From Amborella trichopoda (taxonomy: Eukaryota > Streptophyta > Magnoliopsida > Amborellales > Amborellaceae): a DNA stretch of 64,000 nucleotides. The stretch covers positions 1,271,437 through 1,335,436 of the forward strand of contig NW_006494789.1 of NCBI RefSeq assembly GCF_000471905.2, in the 5' to 3' direction. Positions 12,680 through 23,100 of the stretch are shown one piece after another (the stretch's first letter is position 1; the number at the start of each line of letters is the position of its first letter). The translations under genes were made by a program, and so were the position numbers. The notes beneath the pieces are model-generated. The model was given only the letters and a program-made list of their open reading frames with translations. It ran no database searches and had not been told where the DNA came from.

Positions 12680-13240
12680 AAGTTTATATAAAGATGCAAC
12701 CTTATAATGTAGAACTACGGGTGCACCTAAAAAATCCATCGGAAAAGGTAGATTTAAAGTTGAAAAACCCTTTGATTGATCATCTCGACATCCGGATGTA
12801 TGACCATGAAAAATAAAAATATTTTAAGTTTTAAAAATAGTGCATGTTACAACATATTATGTATACTGTCAATTTTCAAGATTTTCATATATTTATAGAT
12901 CTACTTGATTTTAACCCTTTTGAAATTTAAAATTTTATAATTAGATATAAAAATTGATTTTAATAGGATTTCAAAAGATCACCATTAAATTTGACATGGA
13001 TTTATAGAAAAATCAAATATCACACATTTATGTGATAAATTTTTTAAAGATCCGTGTCAACATAAATAGTGATAAGTTGGGGTCATGTACATATGAGTTC
13101 ATATGAGTAGAAAAAAGTCCTATAAAATTATTATTTTTAAAATAATCTTAAAAGTATTTTACATTAAAATTATATATCACGATAAATTTTGAAGACGGAT
13201 CTTACCTCTACAGCTCTACGGATGCATCCGTATGCACCGA
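12680..13240. mobile_element. MITE 'E' copy with a MITE 'G' inside it
   Basis: The left end has AGTTTATATAAAGATGCAAC and GGGTGCACC. The interior carries the shared core (GATCATCTCGACATCCGGATG, CAATTTTCAAGATTTTCATA, ATAGATCTACTTGATTTTAA). The core is interrupted at about 12955-13132 by a family G element (CAAAAGATCACCATTAAATT to AAAGTCCTATAAAATTATT) and then resumes. The right end is CTACAGCTCTACGGATGCAT. Confidence 0.5.
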
Positions 13241-14978
13241 ATGACAAACGTGATGTACTCGAAGAAAATATAATCAACCTCTTTTAAAAGTGGTACGCAT
13301 GTTAATGCTGTTGGGATGGGTGGGCCCAGCCTTGCCAAAAAAGACACATAGAAATTCATACACGATTAGCCCGACCCGTCCTTGATACATCAAAATATAG
13401 GTAATCGTTGAGGTCAATATACGTAATCGTCGAGGTCTAGAAGGGAACTTTTAATTTTTTTTTGGGTACCTCTTACAAAGAAAAGTCGTACCCGTTTTTT
13501 TAATAGGTTGGAGAGTTACATTTTGAAAGTGTTAAATCGGAAGCGTTAGGAATGGATATCATATTTTAGTAATTGACGGTGAGAATACAACTACTACGAC
13601 TATTACCCAGCTCATTTTTTAGAGAACTAGTAATTTGCTACAACAAAACGTTATTTTGCTGCAATAAAAACGTTGTTTTGCTACATTAAAATTGTTGATT
13701 CATAGATACGGGCATGTTTTTGGTCGGTTCATTGTTTTTTTACTTATTCACTATTTTTCTGTATAGTAATAAGACAATGACCCGAACTATTGATTCACCG
13801 ATTTGGACCAATTTTTGTGTTGTCTAGTCCAAGTCTATTTTTTTTAAGGGTACAGATTGCATAGAACCTAGGCTCTAAACAATCAAATTGAAGCCTACCT
13901 TTAAAAAGTGTTGAGAAATGTGGTCTCAACACTAGATATCTTTGTAATAGCCTTAAAATATATTTTCATTTTTGTTTATAAAATTTAAAGCTTAAAAAAT
14001 GGTATAGATCGATAGATTTATGAAAACTTAAAATTCTTGAAAATTTATAGTAAGAAAATACTTTATTTCCAAAACTTAAAATCAATTTTTTTCTCATGTT
14101 CATGCATCTTGATGTCCAGATGATCAATTTGAAGACATTTGAACATCAAAATAATCTCGTCTAGCAAAATTTTTGATGTAGGCTCGAATGTAATTGTTTA
14201 GAGCCTCAGCTCTATATAAACTTTTCCCTTTTTTAAATCACTGATGCATACTATCAAATAGCGGGTCTTCCAAACCATCAGACACATAAATCTCTCTCTC
14301 ACACACACGAAAATTCACGCCTGTTGGATTGGAGCCCATCATCATACAATTAAATACCATGTGCATTTCAACCTTCCTCCTTACAATTTCTTTTTTTTTT
14401 TTGGGAAGAGCGTCAAACTTGATAAGGTTGGCAATGGGCTTCGCTGGGCTTGGCTCTGGAAGTTAGAGGGCTAGCCCAAGCCTAGCACAAGCCTGGCCAC
14501 ACTATTAGTAAGGGTGGTAATGGATCCGGATCCAACTTGGGACTTAAGGGGTAGGCCTAATCTGGATCTAGGTATGGGTTAAAAAATTGGACCTGATGGG
14601 TTGGATCTGGGTTTAAATCTTACATCTGAACACTATTTGGATCCAAATCCAATTGGGTTCGGGTCTGGGTCTAACCCCGAGTCCGATAATATTTGTCAAG
14701 CCCCAATATTTTAAATATATTAATTACATAGATGTATTAACTCTTTAGACTGGGTGGCATGGCCTGGCCTTGTTAAGGGGGGTCCGGCTGGGTTTGATTT
14801 TTATATATCTTTTTTCCTTAAATTTATAAGAAAAACAAATAAAACGAGATTCGTACAATATGGACTTCAAGTCAAAGCCGCCCTGTCGATTGCCACCCAT
14901 AGTTTCTTCCATGAAATCGAGTGCCGTAGAAACTGTTTGTCAGAGGGTGATGGTTGGTTCTTGGACTAACAGAAGAAT
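13241..14978. other. Intergenic DNA around MITE C, nothing else recognised
   Basis: Outside 13853-14232 I see no gene. The stretch 14440-14700 is GGGCTT- and GGATCC-rich, a degenerate low-copy repeat. Two overlapping short frames (14754-14969, 14860-15063) have no recognisable motif, and the second runs into the next transposon. Confidence 0.35.
13853..14232. mobile_element. MITE 'C' copy
   Basis: The ends are inverted repeats built on GAACCTAGGCTCTAAACAAT (left) and ATTGTTTAGAGCCTCAGCTC, then TATATAAAC (right). The interior has the common core (ATAGATCGATAGATTTATG, GATGTCCAGATGATCAATTT). Other copies are at 45165-45545 and 46965-47638. Confidence 0.55.
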
Positions 14979-15191
14979 GGGCAAGCTTTCTATACTTCTG
15001 CTCATGTATAAAATTTATATATTTCCTTCTATTCAACCCATTATGAATGGACGTCTAACCTGACCTTAATTATAATGTCATATTTTTACATTATTTTTAT
15101 TTTTATTTTATTTTTATACAAAACATTTGGACACCAAATTTTGGGTGTCCACTTCTCTTTTAAATTTACACTCGTAAAAAAATATATAGAG

Positions 15192-16418
15192 AAATTATCG
15201 TAAATATATCTTAATTTAAGTTTAATTGGAAAAAAAACCTCAAACTTTCGTTTATCTCATCTACACCTTTTTTATTATTTTTTATTTTATTTTTTATCAA
15301 AATGATCTTCCCGGTAGTCGTATTACCACAATAGTTAATACATGTTATACAGTACTTTAAGTAAAGAATTTTATACGATATTTTAAGTACCGTAATACTG
15401 ACAGTATTTTATAGTACCGTAATTTTATACGATATTTTAAGTACCATAATACTGACGGCATTTTATAGTACCGTAAACTTGCACTGACCTGTGTTTTAAG
15501 TACAGTAAACACTAACCCATGTTATACGGCAAAGCCATTTTTATATTTATCTATTTCATCCCTAATTTATTTTAGGTTGATCTATTATTTCTCTATGTTT
15601 ATATTTATCTATTTCATCTCCAATTTCTTTTTATGTTTATCTATTATTTTTCTCTCTAATTTTTTTCATATTTATCTCTTCTTTTTTTATCTCATTCTTT
15701 TTTATCTCTACAATCTTACTCTACGAGCCAATTTGGACATGGCCAAATATCCTAGTTAGGAAGAGAAAAGATTTAGAGAGAGAAATAAGAGATACATATT
15801 AAAAATAATGAGAGAGAGAAATAAGAGATAAACATAAAAAAAATAGAGATGAAAAATATAAATATAATAAAGAGAAAGGGTTTTACGGCAAGTTACGATG
15901 AGAAAAGATTTAGCGAGAGAAAGAAGAGATAAATATTAAAACGAATGAGAGAGAGAAATAAAAGATAAACATACAAAAAATAGAGATGAAAGAGATAAAT
16001 ATAATAAGGAGAAAGGGTTTTACGGCATTTTAAATGCCGTATAATATGGGTTAGTTTTTACGGTACTTAAAATGTTGTAAAATAGTTTTTACGGTACTTA
16101 AAGTACGTGATTGGCTTCACGGTCATAGCCATTTACGGTACTTAAAGTACCGTAATGCTAATTGAAGTTACTATGATTTTAAATAACGTATAAAATGATA
16201 CCTATTAAAGTATTACAGTATTTTAATTACCGTAATACTCTTTCAACTTATTATGGTATTTAAATTACCATAATGTTTTTTATGGTAAAAAGACTACCGT
16301 GAAGGTTATTTTTGTCCAAAAAAAACCGAACATTGTGAGAAAGGGTGTAGGTGAGGTTTTGAAAAATTGAGGGTTTTTTTCCTATTATAGTAAAATATAG
16401 GTATATTAGTGATAATTT
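15192..16418. mobile_element. Foldback element 1, long inverted-repeat arms made of palindromes
   Basis: The left end AAATTATCGTAAATATATC is mirrored at the right as ATATTAGTGATAATTT. Further in, both arms carry, in mirror order, a TCATCTACACC block, a CGGTAGTCGTATTACC block and a series of near-palindromes around ACGGTACTTAAAGTACCGT. Then come pyrimidine-rich stretches in the left arm (15540-15720) and the matching AGAGAGAGAAATAAGAGATA purine stretches in the right arm (15760-16000). Most of the element can fold on itself. No reading frame that could be a transposase. Confidence 0.65.
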
Positions 16419-16462
16419 TCAAAAATATAAAATAAATATTCTATTTTCAATAAAATAAAAGG

Positions 16463-17760
16463 AAATTATCGCAAATATACCTTAATTTAAGGTTAATTGG
16501 AAAAAAAAAACCCTAAATTTTTGTTTATCTCATCTACACCTTTTTTCTTCAATTTTGGCTTTTTTTTTTTTGGAGCAAAATGACCTTCACGGTAGTCATG
16601 CTACCGTAGTACGTATCATTTTATATGGTATTTAAAATACCATAGTAACATCAAGTAATATTACGGTCTTTAAGTACCGTAAAACTATGACCATGACCCT
16701 AAAGCCAATTACAGTACTTTAAATACTGTAAAAACTAAAACCCATTATACGGCATTTTAAGTACCGTAAAAACTAATCCATCACACTTAAAATGCTAAAT
16801 CATTTTCTCATCCTATTTATATTTATCTCTTTTATCTCTAATTATCTATTATTTCTCTCTCTAATTCTTTTTAATATTTATCTTTTCTTTCTCTCTCAGA
16901 TTTTTTTTAATATTTATCTCTTATTTCTCTCTCTAATTATTTTTTATCTCTTATTTCTCTCTACAATTTCATCATTGTTTCCTTCGATAGATCGTGTCCT
17001 CTATTTTGCATAGTCGAAGTCAGTGTTTCATCTTATACGACACTTAAAATGTCGTAAATCATTTTCTTATCATGTTTATATTTATCTCTTTCATCTCTTA
17101 TTATTTTTTCTTTCTCTTTTTATTTTTATTTTTATATTTATCTATTATTTCTCTCTCTAATTCTTATTAATATTTATCTTTTCTTTCTCTCTCTAATTAT
17201 TTTTTATCTCTTATTTATCTCTCTACAATCTCATCATTGTTTACTTAGATAGATCTTGTCATATGTTTTGCATAACCGAAGTCAATGTTTTATTACTCTC
17301 TCTAAGGAAACGATGATGAGATCGGAGAGAGAGAAAGAAGAGATAAAAAAGAATTAGAGAGAGAAAGCAGAGATAGATATTAAAAAGAATTAGAGTGAGA
17401 AAGAATAGATAAACATAATAAGAAAAGGGTTTACGGCATTTTAAGTGAGGTATAATATGGGCTAGTGTTTACGGTACTTAAAATGCCGTATAAGGGTTAG
17501 TGTAAGTTTAAGTACTGTATAAAATGCCCTCAGTATTACGGTACTAAAAGTACCGTATAAAATTCCCTAAGTATTACGTATAGGATGCACTAACTATTAT
17601 GGTAATACGACTACCGCGAATGTCATTTTGGTAAAAATAAAACCGAAAATGAGAAAGTTATTTTGGTAAAAATAAAACCGAAAATGAGAAAAAAGGGTGC
17701 AGATGAAATAAACAAAAGTTTTGGTTTTTTTTTCCAATTAAGGTATATTTGCAATAATTT
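16463..17760. mobile_element. Foldback element 2, same family, 44 bp after element 1
   Basis: Starts AAATTATCGCAAATATACC and ends GGTATATTTGCAATAATTT, exact mirror images. The arms carry the same CGGTAGTC and ACGGTACTTAAAGTACCGT-like blocks. The left arm contains an internal direct duplication (about 16790-17010 and 17040-17290, both with ATTTATCTCTT and TTTCTCTCTCTAATT blocks). The ORF at 16792-17013 is only this pyrimidine-rich arm. Confidence 0.65.
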
Positions 17761-18164
17761 TCTAAAATAAAATGACCAAAATAACCCTATAAATTTAAGA
17801 GGTATTTGGTCATTGTATTATATAAAAATGTTTGGTTTTAGGTCCACCCCAATGAGATAATGGTACAAACCAAATTTCATATTCATATAATTAGAAAAAA
17901 AAATTAAAAAAAAAAAATAACTCTGAGATGTCAGATCTAGATAAAATGGTTAATGACTCACTTGATCTAAATTGGACGGCTAGATGGGGAGGGAGTATAT
18001 ATCTTCTATAGAGTAGGGGTAGTACATAAACCTTTCCCAAGATACCCTCTTCACCAATACAGATTCTTTCAAAGAAATTCCTCGGGAAAATGCTTGCATC
18101 CCATCTTATGAGACTCGAATTTTCATGTTTCTGCTGCAACTTTTTTTACTATTTTTAAGTTCAC

Positions 18165-19262
18165 ATAAGGTTTTGGAGGGATTGACAAGTCTAGGGCGAA
18201 GGAAAAAGACCTCTGTATCGTTTTATTGATCTAGAGAAAGATTATGATAAAACACCTCGAGATTTGATTTGGTGGGTATTGGAAAAGAAAAAAGTATCAC
18301 ATTGATTTGGTGAGAGGTATGTACAAAGGAGTGCTAACTAGTATACAGACAACTAATTGAAAGATGAGTGGATTTTCATTGATAATAGGTCTACATTAGA
18401 GGTCAGCATTGAGCTCATGCCTCTCTATCTTAGTTATAGATGACTTAACTAGGTACCTACAATATGAGGTACCACGGTGTATGTTGTTCACCAATGACAG
18501 AGTTTTAATTAATGAGATCCAAAATGACGTCAACACAAAGTTAGAATTTTGGACAGATGCTCTAAGATCTAAAGGTTTTAAATTTAATCTGACTAAGACA
18601 AAGTTTATGAAATGTAAATTTAATAATAATAGGAGTAAAGATGAAGAATTAGTTAAGATTGACAGCCAAAAAATACAAAAAATAACACACTTTTGATATC
18701 TTAAGTCGATAATATAAGAATAGAGAGGGATTGAAGAAGATATCATATATAGCTTGAGAAGTATGTAATGCGACGCTTAAGCAGATGAAGCAAAAAGAGT
18801 TGGGTGGGCAAAGGGAAGATGTGCAATCATAGTTTTATGTGATTGCATTTGATGTATGGGGCAAAATGTTGGTCGGTCAAAAAACAACACACACATAAAA
18901 TGAGCGTGGCTGAGATGAGATGTTGAGATGGATGAGTGGTAAAACAAGAAAGGATATAATCCAAAATGAATAAATTTGAGAGAATTTAGGTAAAACACCA
19001 ATAAACAATAAGATAGGGAAAAATAAATTTAAGTTGGTTGCACATACCCAATATAACACTAGTTAGGAAGTACGCATTAGTTTAAATGGAAGGTTAAAAA
19101 AAAGACAAAAGGTAAATCTAAAAAAACATAATTGAAAGTTGTAAAAATAAATATGATGACTTATGGCCTCACTGAAAGTATGACCCTTAATAAAGTATAA
19201 TGACGATCTAGAATTTATATAATCGATCCCAATTAATTAGAAAAAAATGTGATGATGATAAG
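18165..19262 (+). pseudogene. RTE-type LINE remnant (reverse transcriptase and 3' tail)
   Basis: Frames in order give FIDLEKDYDKTPRDLIWW (about 18220-18275), then SALSSCLSILVIDDLTRYLQ, PRCMLFTNDRVLI (18474-18513, the family's FADD box changed to FTND) and GFKFNLTKTKFMKCKFN. Later pieces read LMYGAKCWSVKKQHTHKMSV (about 18850-18905) and end in the typical AEW-ADPN-LG block followed by a TGATGATGAT tail at 19250-19260. The order and motifs are those of plant RTE-type LINE ORF2, 3' half. Several stops and frame changes make it non-functional. It begins in the middle of the reverse transcriptase, so it is a 5'-truncated insertion. Confidence 0.75.
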
Positions 19263-19459
19263 AGGGTTTCCTTGGGGGGGCAACGCTCTCTCTCATTGCC
19301 CTCAATAATGAGGACAATATTCGCAAGGATTTGAGATTAGCCACCTTACACTTAGAGGTCACTGTTCTTTTTGCCTTGCTTTATTTTATTATTTTCAAAT
19401 TTTAAGGGCACAATTGGCGCCGCAACATGAGAACTAAAAAAAGACAAAGACCATTTAAA

Positions 19460-19850
19460 TAAAAAAAAAGTTTACATAGCAACTTTAAAATGTAGAATTA
19501 CTGATCCACCTCAAAAATTAAATGTAGAATTACTGCTCCACCTCAAAAATATGCTGTAGAAAGTTGTTTTAACATTGAAAAACCTTCTAATCGATGATCA
19601 TGATATTATGACATGAATATAAAAAAAAAAAAAGATTTTGAATCCCAAAAATAGTACATCTTGCAAACACATTATCTAGATCGTCCATTTTCAAGATTTT
19701 CATATGTTTATAGATCTACTTGATTTTAACTATTTTTGAAGTTTAAAATTTTTTACTTAGATATAAAAATGAATATTCATATAATGCTAAGAGTTTTTTA
19801 TATCAAAATTACATGTTATGATAAAATTTGGAGGCGCAACCTCACCCTTT
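19460..19850. mobile_element. MITE 'E' copy
   Basis: The left edge AAGTTTACATAGCAACTTTA and right edge GGAGGCGCAACCTCACCC bracket the common core (GATCATGATATTATGACATG, CATTTTCAAGATTTTCATAT, ATAGATCTACTTGATTTTAA). The piece AAAATTAAATGTAGAATTAC is locally duplicated at 19490-19550. Confidence 0.5.
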
Positions 19851-20123
19851 AAATAATCCACAACAAACAAAGAAGGTGGTCAAATTAACCTTTTTATCAA
19901 CGATGGTTACTTTAAAATGCTTATTTCACTCAAGTACCTCCTCAACTATTTGCTTAAAAAGACCCCCAACGATCTCTCTCCTTATAGGGAGAGGAAAAAC
20001 GGCTTTCAGTGCAAGAAGGGTCTCGGAATCTTCTTTGTAAGATCCAGCTCTCATCTGTTGAAACCACAACGCACGCATGGAAACAACAGAGAGAGAGAGA
20101 GAGATATTCAATCCACATTAATA

Positions 20124-23100
20124 TCACAACCTTAGAGCAGCAATGGCTTCAGGCTTGAAATCAGTCCTGAGGCCCAGCACCCTCCTCACCTCTGCCGGTG
20201 TGAGCCTCCATGTCATAGGGCCCGCATTCTCCCCCCAGAAGTCCAAAATCTCTGACACCTTCTCTAAGTTCAACACTGTCGCCATCTGTGTAAGTCTCGC
20301 AAACTTATCCCTCACCGTCCTCTGTGTCATAGATGAGAATCGACTAACCAATGCCCTTGTGTCCCTGTCCAATTGCAACCCACCCAATTGAGTGAACCGC
20401 TTTTGCATCATTATGACCTCAAGCCTCTTAACCACAAAATCGATAACCAAGTGGAGGAAAGAGTCGTAATTATTTGAGGTCATGGATGGTTGGAGCCAAG
20501 AAACACTGGTTTCGACAGAGTGGAGGAGATTTTGGACCCAGGGGTCGTTGAGCTCATTCTCGGCGTACTCAGCCTCGGAGAGCTCATATGAGATGGAGGC
20601 AACAGCATCAAGGGTGGGGCGGAGGCGCGGGGTGACAGAGGCAGCCAGTTGCTCAAGCCCAGAACTTAGGGCCTGCCTGAATCCCTCGCTCACCTCACCC
20701 AGGTCCGAGAGGCAGGATTTCACCTTTTCCCTGTCAGCTGGGGCTGGGAATACCTGATCGAGTACAATGATAACAAAAATTATTCAAGTTCGTGTCATTA
20801 AGAAAAGGAAATGAAAATCCCTGCTGAGCTTTGCATTATATTTGCAACACATCCACACACACATATATACATGCATACATACATATAAGAATGCCAACAT
20901 ACATAATGCAATGAGATATGGAGCAATATTATTTTATATTTGCATCGCATGCATGCATATGTACATATATACGTTACATGCATATGCATTTTCATAGAGT
21001 ACACAAGGAGTGTGTCGTGAAATATGTAGCAGGGGCTTATGGCTAACAATGGGATCAAATCCAATAAATGATACTATGCTCTCAAAAAAATTCCACTCCA
21101 TACTGAATTTAGGAAATAACCCATAAATTAGCTAATTATAAAAGGGGGCTACAACTTACATCCATTGTTACAAAGAAATGCCATGTTTAGAATGTCTTAT
21201 TTGACCAAAAAACATCAATTTTGGGGGCACTAATTGATGTTTTCGGTTTTTGTTTTTTATTAAGAATGGTGTGCGGGAAATGTGGCTTCCATACAAAAAA
21301 GGAAAAATTGGAAGCAAAATATGAAAGTAGATAATCAAAATGGAAAAATAAAAGCAAATGATATATGACAGGTATTCCATGCTAAGTATAGAAATTGCCA
21401 AAACAACCTCCACACATCAAATCAATACTTCGAGGCATACAGGAAAAAAATTGCAAAATCTAAATGATCCCATTGTAAAGGGCATAGCATTTGTAGTGGT
21501 ATGATTTCAAATATCGTTTAGATTATTTTAAAACCATTGAGTTGTTTAGGCGATTTCTAGAAACCGAGAGATTTGACAACAAAAGAGCTGACCATAAAAA
21601 GTAGAGAATAAGCCAAGATCATTAGATCTCAGACAGTGCTTTATCAGTTTTGAAAAGAATGATGAGACAAAGAACAAACTAAGCAAATGAGAAACGTCTC
21701 TCAGATATACAAAATTCCAACTTTATCTATCAATACGTTTCTTAGAGATGATCCAGAACTCTAGATAACCTCGTATTAAAGCAAGAATGGAATCTTAGGT
21801 CAGAAATTCATGTTCTGGAAGCTGTAGACCCTTACATATATTGCCAAAGAGGATGTGATATTTATCAAACTTGGCCATTATCAGTTACCAGAGCTTAGGA
21901 GGCAGGATCACCAACTAAAGGAATTGGAGTGTCAAAGATTCTTGGATCTATAATTTATCAGCAAAAAGCTGTACGCAATTTAAAATGCTAGCTCAAACAC
22001 TGAGGGATGGTAACAAGATGATTGTTAAGGAAATACTTAGTGAATGGTAACAAGTTGTGAGAAGGGACATAAGAGAAAAGGAAGTTTTTGGAACCTGGAG
22101 TGAGATTTGCAAGGTAGTGGATAACTTTCAAGGTGGCATTCGCACGACTGCAGATGATGGTTGCAGATGTCACTTTTGGGTTGATGGGCCGTGCAGAGAG
22201 GTGATAAGGAGACAATTTCCTAGCATGTTGATAGACATCTAGAGTATGGATCTTTAATTGTTAATATAAATGTTGAAGGGAGTTAGATGGCATTGGTCAA
22301 GAGGGAGGGGGACTTATCCGGAATTGTTGGCGTTTGTATTCTCAGTTCAGATCATTTGGTATGTTGTTGTGGATGTTGCTTTTGGTGGATAAGTCATGCA
22401 ATGAGGTGCTGCAGAGGCTATTTCCTAGAGGGTGGATAATGGATGGGTAACAGAACCTATGCCCTTTTATTACGCAAAAAAGAGGTCAAACATGGGTCCA
22501 CATTGGGCATTGGAGGACCGAGCGCCCTCAACACTTGGGTGCTGCTTTTTTGTGGTTCTGTTATAGAAATATCTTATCATAGACTGCCTTCAACATGGGG
22601 GTGGTTTTTAGTCGGTTAGGGTATTCTATGCAAGAGAAAGGCAGATATAATCAACTATTTTGTGCCTCAATTTAGTTATAGATATATAGTACCACTGTAT
22701 ATGAAGACAAACTGCATCTATTTGACTTTTAAAACTTCAGTGGTTTCCTACATGTTTGGAAGGGAGCTGTAGTACAAGATAGAGTAGAGGGAACTTATAC
22801 ATGAGAGGTCTTTCATACATGAGAGGTCTTTCTTCCTGGTTATCACAGAGAATTTGGAAAGTGAGAAATAAGATAACTTTTCACTAAAGGTGAATTGACT
22901 AAGAGATGCAGTTGTGAGCATAGCATGAGCGATACTATTCAGAATTTCAGGATATGGTCTCTTGGCTTGGTTTTTAAAGTGTAGAGACTGCAATACAAAA
23001 TCCATGTTCTGCATCCTGGCAAGTTAGCCAAAAGAACAGCTGACACTATGGGCATTTCAAAGTTACACGATGGGAACGATGAAAAACAAACAATTTTCAC

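Larger units (their letters stand above)
14979..18038. mobile_element. MULE-type MITE 'A' copy split by two foldback elements
   Basis: The left piece 14979-15191 starts GGGCAAGCTTTCTATACTTC and contains ACACCAAATTTTGGGTGTCC. The right piece 17761-18038 contains GTCCACCCCAATGAGATAA and ends CTAGATGGGGAGGG to CCTTTCCC. Joined in order they match the uninterrupted family members at about 53391-53860 and 61000-61600. I see no convincing target duplication at the outer edges, so the host MITE insertion is old. Confidence 0.6.

Noticed and set aside
15577-17013. Phe/Leu/Ile-rich frames of 60-73 aa
   Set aside because: They fall entirely in the pyrimidine-rich arms of the foldback elements.
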